A DNA stretch of 64,000 bases from Gammaproteobacteria bacterium (GTDB lineage Bacteria; Pseudomonadota; Gammaproteobacteria; Pseudomonadales; JAUIET01). Shown here one piece after another: positions 29,811-38,722 of the stretch. The translations under genes were made by a program, and so were the position numbers. The notes under the pieces are model-generated. The model did no database searches and had not been told where the DNA came from. It worked only from the letters and a program-made list of their open reading frames with translations. Location of the stretch: assembly GCA_030431775.1 (NCBI GenBank), contig JAUIHW010000014.1, forward strand, positions 1 through 64,000, read 5' to 3'. Numbering within the stretch: the stretch's first letter is position 1; each line of letters begins with the position of its first letter.

Positions 29811-30409
29811 CGTTTTTCCATCAACAGTGTTTCTATACCTTCAGAGTGCAGTTTTTCACGTGCGCGCATCATATTGCGGCGCTCGGTGAAAGGGCCGACA
29901 TAAATTCTGTACGCGGTAACCCCATTGCTCAAGCGCGCTTCTTCTACTCGCGCGGCAAGATCCAGCAGGGTGATGGTAGCACGTCGGCTCTCGGCGTCTG
30001 TCCTGACGGCAAATGAGCCGGCCTGCAGCAGGTACGCTGTGGGCTGCTGATTTTCGGCTCGGGTCTTATAAGCCACTTTGCTTTCAGCATCCACTTTGAG
30101 TTCAGTCTGCGGCAGCATTTTGTAGAACTCAAATTCTTCGCCGCTGTTTGCTGTTTTGCTGTCATCTGGTTTGTTGGTATCAGCCTGCTTTGGGCTTGAA
30201 TCACCGGGCTGTGGCTGCTTGTTTTCCTTCGGGCTGTTCGCGGCGGACGGCTGTTGCCCGCTTACAAAACCGAAGCCCGCCAATTGCAGTATAAATGCCA
30301 GGAACAGTCCGCTCAGTACGCCTGCCCCGAACCAAATCAGCCGGCCCGAGACTTCGGGTTTTTTGCGGCTTTTGCGTTTCTTTTTTCGCTTTGCGAAATC
30401 GTAGGCCAT
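29807..30409 (-). CDS. SPOR-domain membrane protein (FtsN-like)
   Basis: A bitopic inner membrane protein with a very basic N-terminal tail ([11 protein letters not shown]), one TM helix (about 24-45), a Pro/Gln/Ser-rich linker and a C-terminal SPOR domain (about 120-200) that binds denuded peptidoglycan. It resembles the FtsN-like protein beside hslV in pseudomonads. A role at the division septum is likely by family; 200 residues. Confidence 0.85.
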   Translation of the reverse strand: MAYDFAKRKKKRKSRKKPEVSGRLIWFGAGVLSGLFLAFILQLAGFGFVSGQQPSAANSPKENKQPQPGDSSPKQADTNKPDDSKTANSGEEFEFYKMLPQTELKVDAESKVAYKTRAENQQPTAYLLQAGSFAVRTDAESRRATITLLDLAARVEEARLSNGVTAYRIYVGPFTERRNMMRAREKLHSEGIETLLMEKR

Positions 30410-30488
30410 AGCCGATGCAGTCTGAGGGAAGACCGCGCATTATGCTGACTGCTATGGTTGTTGCCAACGGTGAGAGCATAAGATTGGT

Positions 30489-32729
30489 CTAATTTGTGTC
30501 AATTGGATCGACGTCGATGGCCAGACGCATATCGCGCGGTAACCTGGCCTGATCCAGCGACTGACGTAAGGCCGCCAGGTAGCTGTGCAGCGCCTTGGCG
30601 TGGCTTGCATACAGTATTAACTGAGCACGAAACCGGTTTGCTCGGCGCGGCATCGGTGCGGGTACTGGGCCCACCCGAGTTAGGGTATTTGGCGCCAGTG
30701 TGCCAAGGGTGCGAACGCTTTGCTGATCCAGCTCACTCATGGTTTGCAGCAGTTCATTAAGAGACTTGTATTCACCAAACAGCGCGGCAGAGCGCGCAAA
30801 GGGGGGCAGGGCCAGCTGCTGGCGTTCCTCAAGCAGGTGGCGGGCGAAGTCGATATAGGGCCGTGTGATGATGTGCTGCACCAGTGGGTGCTCTGGCAGT
30901 TGACTCTGGATGAACACCTCCCCCTGACGCCCGGCGCGACCGGCGCGGCCCGCCACCTGAGTAATGGTTTGAGCCATGCGTTCCGGCCCTCGGAAGTCGG
31001 CGCTGTAGAGCGCGGCATCCGCGTCCAGGATAGCCACCATCGATAACGCTGGAAAATGATGCCCTTTGGCCAGCATTTGTGTGCCCAGCAGTATGCAGGG
31101 CTGCCCCGAGCGTGCCTGTTCCAGTTTGTCTAGTAATGAACCCTTGCGTTGAGTGGAATCGCGATCAACCCGAATGATCGGGACGGCGGGGTAATAATCC
31201 GTCAGCACCTGCTCGACGCGCTGGGTTCCCGCCCCCAGGGTGTGCAGCTCCTGCGAATGGCAGGTCGGGCAGCTGCCGGGCCAATCGGCGCGTCGGTCAC
31301 AATGGTGGCACAGCAGCCTCTGTCCGAAATCGCGGTGTGCGGTAAGTCGCACATCGCAAGCCGGGCAGCGGGCAATCCAGCCGCATTGGGGGCAGATAAG
31401 CGTGGGCGCATAACCACGTCGGTTCAGAAAGAACATGACTTGCTGTTGCTGTTCAAGATGCCGTTCGGCCGCTTTGAGGATTGCCAGGGCGATCCCGCGC
31501 TCAGCACTCAGCTCGCGACAATCGCTGACGGTGAGTTTTGGTAGCGGCAGGCCGCTGGCCCGCCGGGTGAGTTCCAGCAGTGTGTACCGGCCAGCTTCGG
31601 CATTTTGCAGGGTTTCCAATGACGGTGAAGCGGAGCCCAGCACAATCGGTATCTGTGCCAGCTGAGCACGCTTCACGGCCAGGTCTCGTGCTGAGTAGCG
31701 CAGGCCTTCCTGTTGTTTGAAGGAAGAATCATGCTCTTCATCGACAATGATCAGGCCAAGGCGTTCCAACGGTGCCAGCATTGCCGAACGGGTACCGATC
31801 AGGATGTCAGCTGAACCACTGAAAGCGGCATACCAGGTGTTATGACGTTCAATCTCGGTCAGCGCGCTGTGAATGAGCAGCACCGGAGACTGGAAATACC
31901 GTTCAAAGCGTTGCACGATCTGTGGTGTCAGGCCAATTTCCGGAACCAGCAGCAGAGCCTGCTGGCCGCGTTGCCGACACTCGTCGATCAGCCGCAAATA
32001 CACCTCGGTTTTACCGCTGCCGGTCACGCCGTGCAACAGAAAACAGGCGTAGCGGCCGAAGTGAGCGCTCACTTCGTTGATGCAGTTTTGCTGCTCGCTG
32101 TTCAGTTCAGGACGCTTGGTTGGCGTAGGGAGAGTGGGCAGCGGCCCGGTGGCTATTGGTTCGATCAGGCCTTTCTCCAGTACCGCACGAATGATGTTGC
32201 GTGATATGCCCAAAGCCTTTAGCTCATCCGCTGTGACCACGCTGTGCTGGTGCAGGTGGGCAAGCAGGCTGGCCTGCTTCGGCGCGCGTTTGAGGGCACT
32301 GTTTTGTGGGGCTTTGGCCAGAGCCTTGCCGTGTGTACTCAGTTGCCAGGCGCCGACCTGGCGGGGGCTGACCTCAAGGTGCTGGGCAGCTCGTCCTTTC
32401 CTCAACAGGCCGGGCAGGAAGCTGAACAAAGTGTCGCCCAATGGGTGGTGGTAATAATCGGCCGCCCAGCTTAGAAGCTGCAGCTGGCTATTGCTTATGA
32501 TCGGCTGCTGGTCGATTATTGACACGGCCTGGCGCAATTTATCGGGGGGAAACTCGCTTTGCTGGGCGAGCTCCACGACAACGGCCACCATTTTGCGCTG
32601 CCCAAAGGGTACCCAGAGACGTTGGCCGGGGTGAACGGGCCCGGCATGTCCTTGCGGGGGAAGGTAGTCGAAAAGGCGGTTAAGCGGGCTTTGGATGGCG
32701 CAACGATAAACGGCAGGGTACTGATACAT
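30489..32729 (-). CDS. priA: Primosomal protein N', replication restart helicase PriA
   Basis: It recognises stalled forks and reloads the replisome. The 746-residue protein has the N-terminal DNA-binding domain, Walker A HGVTGSGKTEVYLRL, DEEH box (IVDEEHDSSFKQ), GSASPSLE, and a zinc-binding domain with CPQC, CPAC, CHHC and CPTC pairs. The C-terminal helicase block is QVAGRAGRAGRQGEV. The gene usually found beside it in pseudomonads, argS, is absent from the 80-base gap to the SPOR gene. Confidence 0.97.
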   Translation of the reverse strand: MYQYPAVYRCAIQSPLNRLFDYLPPQGHAGPVHPGQRLWVPFGQRKMVAVVVELAQQSEFPPDKLRQAVSIIDQQPIISNSQLQLLSWAADYYHHPLGDTLFSFLPGLLRKGRAAQHLEVSPRQVGAWQLSTHGKALAKAPQNSALKRAPKQASLLAHLHQHSVVTADELKALGISRNIIRAVLEKGLIEPIATGPLPTLPTPTKRPELNSEQQNCINEVSAHFGRYACFLLHGVTGSGKTEVYLRLIDECRQRGQQALLLVPEIGLTPQIVQRFERYFQSPVLLIHSALTEIERHNTWYAAFSGSADILIGTRSAMLAPLERLGLIIVDEEHDSSFKQQEGLRYSARDLAVKRAQLAQIPIVLGSASPSLETLQNAEAGRYTLLELTRRASGLPLPKLTVSDCRELSAERGIALAILKAAERHLEQQQQVMFFLNRRGYAPTLICPQCGWIARCPACDVRLTAHRDFGQRLLCHHCDRRADWPGSCPTCHSQELHTLGAGTQRVEQVLTDYYPAVPIIRVDRDSTQRKGSLLDKLEQARSGQPCILLGTQMLAKGHHFPALSMVAILDADAALYSADFRGPERMAQTITQVAGRAGRAGRQGEVFIQSQLPEHPLVQHIITRPYIDFARHLLEERQQLALPPFARSAALFGEYKSLNELLQTMSELDQQSVRTLGTLAPNTLTRVGPVPAPMPRRANRFRAQLILYASHAKALHSYLAALRQSLDQARLPRDMRLAIDVDPIDTN

Positions 32730-32743
32730 CTCAATATTCTATC

Positions 32744-32771
32744 TTGCCATTGGTGCCCTGTCTGGTATCAT
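32744..32771 (+). promoter_or_regulatory. Predicted sigma-70 promoter of rpmE
   Basis: TTGCCA (32744-32749) and TATCAT (32766-32771), each five of six to consensus, are separated by 16 bases. Transcription would begin near 32778, about 48 bases before the rpmE ATG, with AAAGGA just upstream of that ATG. Confidence 0.55.
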
Positions 32772-32825
32772 TGCGCGCCCTCGGCCACGTGACAGGGCCG
32801 TGGTTACGTTATTCAGGTAAAGGAC

Positions 32826-33041
32826 ATGAAAGCAGATATTCACCCGCAATACGGCGACATGAAAGTGACTTGCAGTTGTGGCAATGTCATTGAGACGCGT
32901 TCCACGCTGGCGAAGGACATTCACGTTGAAGTGTGCTCGAACTGCCACCCTTTCTATACTGGCAAGCAGAAAGTACTGGATTCCGGTGGGCGGGTTGACC
33001 GTTTCAACAAGCGCTTCGGTAACCGCAAGCTGGTAAAATAA
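32826..33041 (+). CDS. rpmE: Ribosomal protein bL31 (zinc form)
   Basis: A 71-residue 50S subunit protein. The zinc-binding type is shown by Cys pairs in CSCGN and [14 protein letters not shown]. The C-terminus [14 protein letters not shown] is standard. It is divergent from priA and followed 10 bases later by the malic enzyme. Confidence 0.97.
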   Translation: MKADIHPQYGDMKVTCSCGNVIETRSTLAKDIHVEVCSNCHPFYTGKQKVLDSGGRVDRFNKRFGNRKLVK

Positions 33042-33051
33042 GCACTTAACC

Positions 33052-34296
33052 GTGGTAGATGACCTGAAAATCAAAGCGCTCGCCTACCACGAGTATCCTG
33101 CGCCGGGGAAGATGAGCACCGAGCTCACAACACCGGCCGATACCCAGGAAGATCTTGCCCTCGCCTACAGCCCAGGCGTCGCCGAGCCTGTGCGTGAAAT
33201 TCATCGCGACGCGAGCAATGCCTACCGCTATACCGCTAAAGGCAATTTGGTGGCTGTCATATCCAATGGCAGTGCCATACTGGGGCTTGGCAATCTGGGT
33301 GCGCTGGCGAGTAAGCCGGTTATGGAGGGCAAGTGTTTGCTGTTCAAGCGCTTCGCCAATATCAATGCCATCGATCTGGAAGTCAATGCCAGCGATGTGG
33401 ACAGCTTTGTTGGCGTTGTGCGCAGCATTGCGGACTCTTTTGGCGGAATTAATCTCGAAGACATCAAAGCGCCGGACTGTTTTGAAATTGAGCGGCGCCT
33501 GATCCAGGACTGCAATATCCCGGTATTTCATGACGACCAGCACGGCACGGCCATTGTAACGGCGGCCGGTGTGCTGAATGGGTTGGATATTCAGGGCAAA
33601 CGACTGAAGGACGCGCGCATTGTCTGCCTGGGTGCCGGCTCCGCGGCGATTGCCGGCATGCGCCTTCTCAAAGGGCTGGGTGCTACTGAGGACAACCTAT
33701 TCATGTTGGATCGCAACGGTGTGATCCACGACGAACGCACCGACCTGAATCCGTACAAGCAGGAGTTTGCGGTGCCGACCTCGCTGCGCACGCTGGAAGA
33801 AGCGCTGGAAGGCGCGGATATTTTGATTGGTCTGTCCGGCGCTAACCTGGTGTCGCAGGACAACCTCAAGCGCATGGCCGACAAGCCGATCGTTTTTGCC
33901 TGCTCCAACCCGGACCCGGAAATTTCTCCCGAACTGGCGCACGCTGCGCGCAGTGACCTGATTATGGCCACCGGCCGGTCGGATTACCCAAACCAGGTGA
34001 ACAATGTGCTTGGCTTCCCGTTCATATTCCGTGGTGCCCTGGATGTGCGTGCCACGGAAATCAATCAGGCGATGAAAATTGCCGCAGTGCACGCTATTAA
34101 AGGTCTGGCGCGGGAACCTGTCACTGCTGAAGTGCTGCAGGCAAGCGGAGAGAAACACCTCGAGTTTGGCCAGCACTATATTATCCCCAAGCCAATGGAC
34201 AGCCGCTTACTGACTAAGGTGCCAGCGGCTGTTGCCCAGGCCGCGGTGGACAGTGGCGCCGCAGCCCTGCCTTACCCCTCGCACTATCCGCTGTAA
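33052..34296 (+). CDS. Malic enzyme (oxaloacetate-decarboxylating malate dehydrogenase), short form
   Basis: It converts malate to pyruvate and CO2 with reduction of NAD(P). The 414-residue protein has only the malic enzyme domains and lacks the phosphotransacetylase-like C-terminal half of Escherichia coli MaeB. Motifs are LALAYSPGVAEP, the catalytic YTAKGNLVAVISNG region, EDIKAPDCFEIE, FHDDQHGTAIV and the nucleotide fold CLGAGSAAIAG. The start is GTG 33052, matching the family N-terminus; no strong ribosome site precedes it. Cofactor preference is not readable with confidence. Confidence 0.92.
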   Translation: MVDDLKIKALAYHEYPAPGKMSTELTTPADTQEDLALAYSPGVAEPVREIHRDASNAYRYTAKGNLVAVISNGSAILGLGNLGALASKPVMEGKCLLFKRFANINAIDLEVNASDVDSFVGVVRSIADSFGGINLEDIKAPDCFEIERRLIQDCNIPVFHDDQHGTAIVTAAGVLNGLDIQGKRLKDARIVCLGAGSAAIAGMRLLKGLGATEDNLFMLDRNGVIHDERTDLNPYKQEFAVPTSLRTLEEALEGADILIGLSGANLVSQDNLKRMADKPIVFACSNPDPEISPELAHAARSDLIMATGRSDYPNQVNNVLGFPFIFRGALDVRATEINQAMKIAAVHAIKGLAREPVTAEVLQASGEKHLEFGQHYIIPKPMDSRLLTKVPAAVAQAAVDSGAAALPYPSHYPL

Positions 34297-34461
34297 ATGC
34301 CGCCTCGCGCGTAAGCGCGCTGTCACTACGTAGTTTCCACAGTATGGATAAGCATATCTGCAAATAGGCGGATGCACGCAGTCGTCGTAGACTCGATGGT
34401 TACATCATGCAGGCTTTGTTCTTTCTGATAAGCCAAACAGCTGTCGACTGAGGTAAACCCA

Positions 34462-35238
34462 ATGACTGAACTGGCATTTGATACGAAGCAGCCCGCCCTG
34501 CAGGCCTGCGCTGGCCGAAAGGTAAGCTGCACAAACTGTTGTATGCGCAAGCTGTGTATTGTGGCCGGTATGCACAGTGATCAGATGGAGGCGGTGGATC
34601 AGCTGGTTGAACATTGGCACCCGAGCCCCAGAGGGCGGCATATCATTCGTGAAGGAGACCAGTTCCGACAAATTCTGATTGTTCGCTCCGGTGCGATCAA
34701 AGCCTATCAAACATTGGAAAATGGCGATGAGCAAATCACCGACTTCATCCTGCCGGGTGACGTATTCGGCATGGATGGCTTGGCCACCGGGCGGCATATC
34801 GCAGGTGCAATCGCGCTGGAGACCACTTCGGTGTGCGCCATTCCAATGCAGTGCATGCTGGAAAGTACCGGGTTGGCAAAAGCAGCAGAGCACCAGGTAC
34901 TGGCGCTTTTCAGCGAATCATTGAACCGCAAAGACGCTCATGTGGCGATGATCTCAATGAACAAGTCGCACGAGCGGGTTGCTGCCTTTCTGCTTGACAT
35001 CTCAGCACGACTGGCCCGGCGCAAGCTGTCATCCAGCCATTTTGTGTTGTCGATGAACCGCAGTGATATCAGCCGTTATTTGGCTTTGTCGCAGGAAAGC
35101 GTCAGTCGAGCCTTTGCAAAGCTGACGCAAGCTGGCATATTGGCGTGCAGCGGTCGCCAGGTTGACCTGTTGGATTTTCAGGCCTTGAGCCGTTACGCTG
35201 GGCGCACTGGCCCGGCGGATTTACAGCAAGCGGGGTAG
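34462..35238 (+). CDS. FNR/ANR-type oxygen-sensing transcription regulator
   Basis: A Crp/Fnr-family activator of 258 residues. The N-terminus has Cys23-X2-Cys26-X5-Cys32, the same spacing as Cys20, 23 and 29 of Escherichia coli FNR, and Cys125 matches FNR Cys122, so it should bind an oxygen-labile [4Fe-4S] cluster. The effector domain (about 45-150) is followed by a dimer helix and a helix-turn-helix whose recognition helix reads SQESVSRAF, with the E-xx-SR contacts that read TTGAT half sites. GAGG lies 8 bases before the ATG. It is the likely regulator of the seven FNR-like boxes to its right. No box was seen in its own upstream gap. Confidence 0.92.
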   Translation: MTELAFDTKQPALQACAGRKVSCTNCCMRKLCIVAGMHSDQMEAVDQLVEHWHPSPRGRHIIREGDQFRQILIVRSGAIKAYQTLENGDEQITDFILPGDVFGMDGLATGRHIAGAIALETTSVCAIPMQCMLESTGLAKAAEHQVLALFSESLNRKDAHVAMISMNKSHERVAAFLLDISARLARRKLSSSHFVLSMNRSDISRYLALSQESVSRAFAKLTQAGILACSGRQVDLLDFQALSRYAGRTGPADLQQAG

Positions 35239-35267
35239 TTGCACCACGGTTTGAATGCGGGGGGATT

Positions 35268-35699
35268 ATGACAGCCTATAACAATGTTCTGGTAGCAGTG
35301 GATCTGCTCGGGGATGATGAGTACCTGATTGAGCATGCCTTGAGAGTTGCCGGTGAAACAGCCACTGTGCGGCTGATATACGTCGCTGAGGTGATGATTT
35401 ATCCGGCGGATATGTATCTGGGCAATGTGCCGGAAATGCTGCGCGAAGATCAGTTCAAAGAAACACACGGCAAACTGGGCGAGCTGGCGGGCAAATACGA
35501 TTTATCCAAAGAAGGCCATCTGGTGGCCGTTGGGCGCCCCGCAAATGAAATACACAAGGCTGCCCAAGAGCAGGCCGCTGACCTTATCGTGGTGGGTAGC
35601 CACGGCCGACACGGTATTCAGTTGGTTTTGGGGTCCACCTCGAACGCCGTATTACACGGCGCGACCTGTGACGTACTGGCTGTGCGCTTAAAGGATTAA
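35268..35699 (+). CDS. Universal stress protein (UspA family)
   Basis: A 143-residue single-domain USP. It carries the ATP-binding signature GSHGRHGIQLVLGSTSNAV (G-x2-G-x9-G-S/T) near the C-terminus and VAVDL at the start, so it should bind ATP. It lies 29 bases after the FNR-type gene and has a strong GGGGGG ribosome site, so the two are probably co-transcribed. USPs of this kind are known ANR targets in Pseudomonas and DosR targets in mycobacteria. It ends in a 4-base overlap with the convergent AhpD-like gene. Confidence 0.92.
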   Translation: MTAYNNVLVAVDLLGDDEYLIEHALRVAGETATVRLIYVAEVMIYPADMYLGNVPEMLREDQFKETHGKLGELAGKYDLSKEGHLVAVGRPANEIHKAAQEQAADLIVVGSHGRHGIQLVLGSTSNAVLHGATCDVLAVRLKD

Positions 35700-36046
35700 C
35701 TGCTCTCGCGGTACTGCTGTACTGCTTTCCAGGCCTCGCAGGCGTAAATGACCGAAGGGCCGCCTCCCATCAACACGGCAACGCCCAGGCATTCTCCAAT
35801 TTCCTCATCCGTCGCACCGGCGCGAATCGCCCCGCCAACATGGTAAGCGATACAGCCGTCACAACGTGCAGCAACAGCAATGCCTGTGGCGATCAACTCT
35901 TTGGTTTTGTGGTCCAGCTCACCGGGCTTGAACGCTGCACTGCTCAGTGAAGAGAACGCTTTAAGCGTATCAGGCTGGCTTTTGCTCAATTCACCGAACA
36001 GCTTGTTTAATTCGTCACGATATTGTGGATAATGAGTTTGCGACAC
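35696..36046 (-). CDS. Carboxymuconolactone decarboxylase/AhpD-family protein
   Basis: A small (116 residues) helical protein of the CMD family. The redox motif RCDGCIAYHVGGAIRAGAT has the CxxC and downstream His typical of AhpD-like thiol reductases, so an antioxidant role is more likely than aromatic catabolism. It starts at GTG 36046, with GGAG 8 bases upstream. A GATAAT hexamer at 36075-36080 (minus) and the FNR box at 36102-36115 lie upstream at class II spacing. Confidence 0.85.
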   Translation of the reverse strand: MSQTHYPQYRDELNKLFGELSKSQPDTLKAFSSLSSAAFKPGELDHKTKELIATGIAVAARCDGCIAYHVGGAIRAGATDEEIGECLGVAVLMGGGPSVIYACEAWKAVQQYRESS

Positions 36047-36101
36047 CGAATATTCTCCGCAGATAAACGGTCAGATTATCCAGGGGCGGTAAAAAATGAG
36101 G

Positions 36102-36115
36102 TTGATCTTGATCAA
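36102..36115. promoter_or_regulatory. FNR box between the AhpD-like and FixJ-type genes
   Basis: TTGATCTTGATCAA matches the TTGAT-N4-ATCAA consensus at all ten fixed positions. Its centre is 31 bp from a GATAAT -10 hexamer on the minus strand, predicting a start near 36067 for the AhpD-like gene. On the plus strand no good -10 lies at the right distance for the FixJ-type gene. Confidence 0.8.
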
Positions 36116-36162
36116 AGGCAGGCGCGTCCCGGCCGTTTCACGACGGTGGAAATTTCGCGACT

Positions 36163-36792
36163 ATGAATAACAACCAGCAGACCGCCTATATTGTGGATGA
36201 TGATGCGGCGATTCGGGATTCACTGAGTATGCTGCTCGATAGCGTGGGAATATCCAACCGGTGTTTTGCCAACGCCCAGGAGTTTCTTGACACGGCCGGT
36301 CCCGATGCACGCGGTTGCCTGGTATCGGATATTCGCATGCCCGGTATCAGTGGGCTGGAGCTGTTGGACGAAATTATCAGTCAAAAAATCCTTCTGCCGG
36401 TCATTTTCATTACCGGCCATGGTGATATCCCTATGGCCGTGGAGGCCATGCGCCGTGGTGCGCTGGATTTTCTTCACAAACCCTTTCGGGAACAGGATCT
36501 ACTGGACCGTATTGATGACGCCTTCAACGGCGAGCAACAACGCTGGAAGAACCATTTTGAGGCAGCCGATGCCAAAGATCGGATAAGCGCTCTCAGCAAA
36601 CGTGAGCGGGAGATCTTTGAATTGGTCAGTAGCGGTTTGGCCAACAAGGTGATTGCCACTGATCTTGGCATCAGCGAGCGCACTGTAGAAGTGCATCGCG
36701 CGAACGTGATGCGAAAGGTACATGCCGGGTCACTGGCGGAACTGGTACGAATAAAGCTGCTCGCTGACCAGGCGGTCGTTGATGGCCGCTGA
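36163..36792 (+). CDS. FixJ/NarL-type two-component response regulator
   Basis: A 209-residue regulator with a receiver (about 6-120) and a C-terminal LuxR-type helix-turn-helix (about 140-205). The acidic pair is DDD at 12-14, the phospho-acceptor Asp56 (VSDIRMPG), the switch TGHGD and the Lys in LHKPF. The helix-turn-helix shows LSKREREIFELV and GISERTVEVHRANVMRK. This is closest to FixJ/StyR-type regulators. No kinase gene is adjacent; the hybrid kinase at 47723 is the nearest candidate partner. Confidence 0.92.
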   Translation: MNNNQQTAYIVDDDAAIRDSLSMLLDSVGISNRCFANAQEFLDTAGPDARGCLVSDIRMPGISGLELLDEIISQKILLPVIFITGHGDIPMAVEAMRRGALDFLHKPFREQDLLDRIDDAFNGEQQRWKNHFEAADAKDRISALSKREREIFELVSSGLANKVIATDLGISERTVEVHRANVMRKVHAGSLAELVRIKLLADQAVVDGR

Positions 36793-36812
36793 AGCGGCTA
36801 AAAGAAAGTGGC

Positions 36813-36826
36813 TTGATCAAGGTCAA
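36813..36826 (+). promoter_or_regulatory. FNR box upstream of the DksA-like gene
   Basis: TTGATCAAGGTCAA matches nine of ten fixed positions of the FNR consensus. A TATATT -10 hexamer at 36849-36854 is centred exactly 32 bp downstream, as in class II FNR promoters. The predicted start of transcription is at or within a base or two of the ATG of the next gene. Confidence 0.8.
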
Positions 36827-36860
36827 ACACTGCAAACGTGGAACGCAGTATATTTTTGCC

Positions 36861-37196
36861 ATGGACAAACAACAGTTGAAACAGCTTCGTGTGCAACTAG
36901 AGGCTGAGCAGGCACGGCTTGAGAGCTTGATTGAACGCACAGAAAAGCATCTTTATACGCGTGATGAACCGGTGAGTGCTGATTTTGCCGAGCAGGCTAT
37001 CGAAACCAGCAACGATGAGGTGGTTGAAGCGCTGGATGGAAATGCGCGAGAGGAATTGCGTGCGATAAACGTGGCGTTGCAGCGCATGGGCAGTGACGCC
37101 TACGGAGATTGCAGCAAATGCGGTGAGCCTATCTTGTTCGAGCGCCTTCAGGCTGTACCTTACACTCTCTATTGCGCGGCCTGCGCGCGTGCTTAA
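36861..37196 (+). CDS. DksA/TraR-family zinc-finger protein
   Basis: A 111-residue protein of the DksA/TraR class that enters the RNA polymerase secondary channel. A coiled coil (about 3-60) is followed by a four-cysteine zinc finger, DCSKCGEPI and LYCAACARA. ATG 36861 is chosen over an open TTG at 36813, which lies inside the FNR box. It lacks the longer coiled coil of true DksA, so it is nearer to TraR/YbiI types. Its promoter predicts a leaderless or nearly leaderless mRNA. Confidence 0.85.
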   Translation: MDKQQLKQLRVQLEAEQARLESLIERTEKHLYTRDEPVSADFAEQAIETSNDEVVEALDGNAREELRAINVALQRMGSDAYGDCSKCGEPILFERLQAVPYTLYCAACARA

Positions 37197-37208
37197 ACAA
37201 CTTCTGGC

Positions 37209-38696
37209 TCAGTTTGAGCCCGCGGTAGCATCAGTTTCCTCCAGTAACTGGTGTTCGCGCGTGTCATAGCGCTCCAGGATTTGGTCCAGCGTCTGGCTGA
37301 TGCGGGTACAGTTTCTGATCATCGCGATCTTCGGCCAGGTGGCCTGTTCTCCTGCAGCAATCAGGGTGCTGGCCTCGTCCTCTGTAAGCTCGGCCAAAAA
37401 TTTCAGCGGCTTGACATGCCAGAGGTCAAGCACAATATTGATGTCTCCGCTGTATTGCTGGTCCATCAGACTGTGCAAGGTGTTAAGCCCCAGGTTGAAG
37501 TTTTTCCAGCCGGAAATGTAACGACGGGAAAAATTTTGGTAGGCCTGCAGAGATTCACGTACCGCGTAATGTCCGATCTGGCCGGCCAATGACAGCAGCG
37601 TTTGCTCCTCGTCTTTCTGTCGGCGGGCAAAAGGCAGTGCCAGAGGATTAACCAGACTGACGATGAAGTGGTTCACGCCGTAGAGCCTGGACAGCCGCTT
37701 GGCTGGCAGATCGTCGGTCATTGAACCGTCCACCCACTGTCTGCCCGGCAGGTAGGTCTGACGTTTGCCTTGTGCGTTTCGCGCTTGCAGGGTAACCGGG
37801 GGAAAAACACCGGGAATTGCCGTGGATGCCAATACCGCAGAGCGAATTAACACATTGGGTGATGCCACCGCATTCAACAGGCGCGATGTTTGATGCACAT
37901 CGGCCGGGGCGACGGATACATTGATTTTTCGTCCGGTCAGCTCAAACGCTTCCTGAAAGGTGAGGTCTGGGATGAGGCGGGCGATATTGCGCCGCAGGTC
38001 TTTGGCGGTGAGAGCGCCTTTTTGTTGCATCAGCAGGCGTTCCAGGATGCTGGCTTCCTGGCTGGCTTTGACGATCAGCCGGTGTGGTTGCAGCATCTCT
38101 TTCAGCTCATCATCGTGGTGAGTGCCCAATACTGCGGCTACCAGAGCGCCTGCGCTGGAACCGGACAACACAGTCGGTACTAATTGTTGCTCCAGGAGGG
38201 CTCGTATCACGCCAATATGAAAAGTGGCCAGGGTGGCGCCACCGCTCAGCATCAGTGCGGTACGCCCATAGCAATGGCTGGCACGGCGGAAGAAATCCAG
38301 CTTTTCGCTGAATGAAATTTCCGGGTCGTCCAGGTCGGCGAGGTAAACCAGCGCACTGCTTATCTCATCAACGTATTCTTCTATCAGAATCTTGGTGCCG
38401 GTGTAAGCGCGGTTATACAGCAGCGGCCGGCCCATGCCACCCATGTTGCCATGAATGCCTTCATTCAGCGCAAACAGGAGCCCGTGGTTGTCGCCTTTTT
38501 TACGTAAGGCCCGCAGCCGGTTCAATCGTTTGCGGATATTCCGATAATCGTAAAATCGGGAAGACTCTGTCGCGCGCCAAGCCAAGGCACCATTGAGCTC
38601 ATCCAACGCACGAGCTGCATCCAGCCATTGCGGATAATCGCTTGCTTCATTCAGCGCCTGAAGCAGCTCTTTTTTACGCCGACGCTTGTTAACCAT
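37209..38696 (-). CDS. Patatin-like phospholipase/triacylglycerol lipase with DUF3336
   Basis: A 495-residue lipid hydrolase. The N-terminal about 130 residues match DUF3336, which accompanies patatin domains in Tgl3/4/5-type triacylglycerol lipases. The catalytic dyad is visible: Ser in GSSAG (about 179-183, nucleophile about 181) and Asp in WVDGSMTDDLP. The glycine-rich oxyanion stretch is LSGGATLATFHIGV. I start at ATG 38696; a TTG one codon earlier is possible. It is the last gene of the five-gene minus-strand operon and could mobilise neutral lipid made by the acyltransferase at 62200. Confidence 0.85.
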   Translation of the reverse strand: MVNKRRRKKELLQALNEASDYPQWLDAARALDELNGALAWRATESSRFYDYRNIRKRLNRLRALRKKGDNHGLLFALNEGIHGNMGGMGRPLLYNRAYTGTKILIEEYVDEISSALVYLADLDDPEISFSEKLDFFRRASHCYGRTALMLSGGATLATFHIGVIRALLEQQLVPTVLSGSSAGALVAAVLGTHHDDELKEMLQPHRLIVKASQEASILERLLMQQKGALTAKDLRRNIARLIPDLTFQEAFELTGRKINVSVAPADVHQTSRLLNAVASPNVLIRSAVLASTAIPGVFPPVTLQARNAQGKRQTYLPGRQWVDGSMTDDLPAKRLSRLYGVNHFIVSLVNPLALPFARRQKDEEQTLLSLAGQIGHYAVRESLQAYQNFSRRYISGWKNFNLGLNTLHSLMDQQYSGDINIVLDLWHVKPLKFLAELTEDEASTLIAAGEQATWPKIAMIRNCTRISQTLDQILERYDTREHQLLEETDATAGSN

Positions 38697-38722
38697 CAAA
38701 TACTGTGCGGAGCACCAGACTC

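Noticed and set aside
34307-34320. Hairpin GCGCG-TAAG-CGCGC after the malic enzyme as a terminator
   Set aside because: The stem is only 5 bp and no T-run follows.
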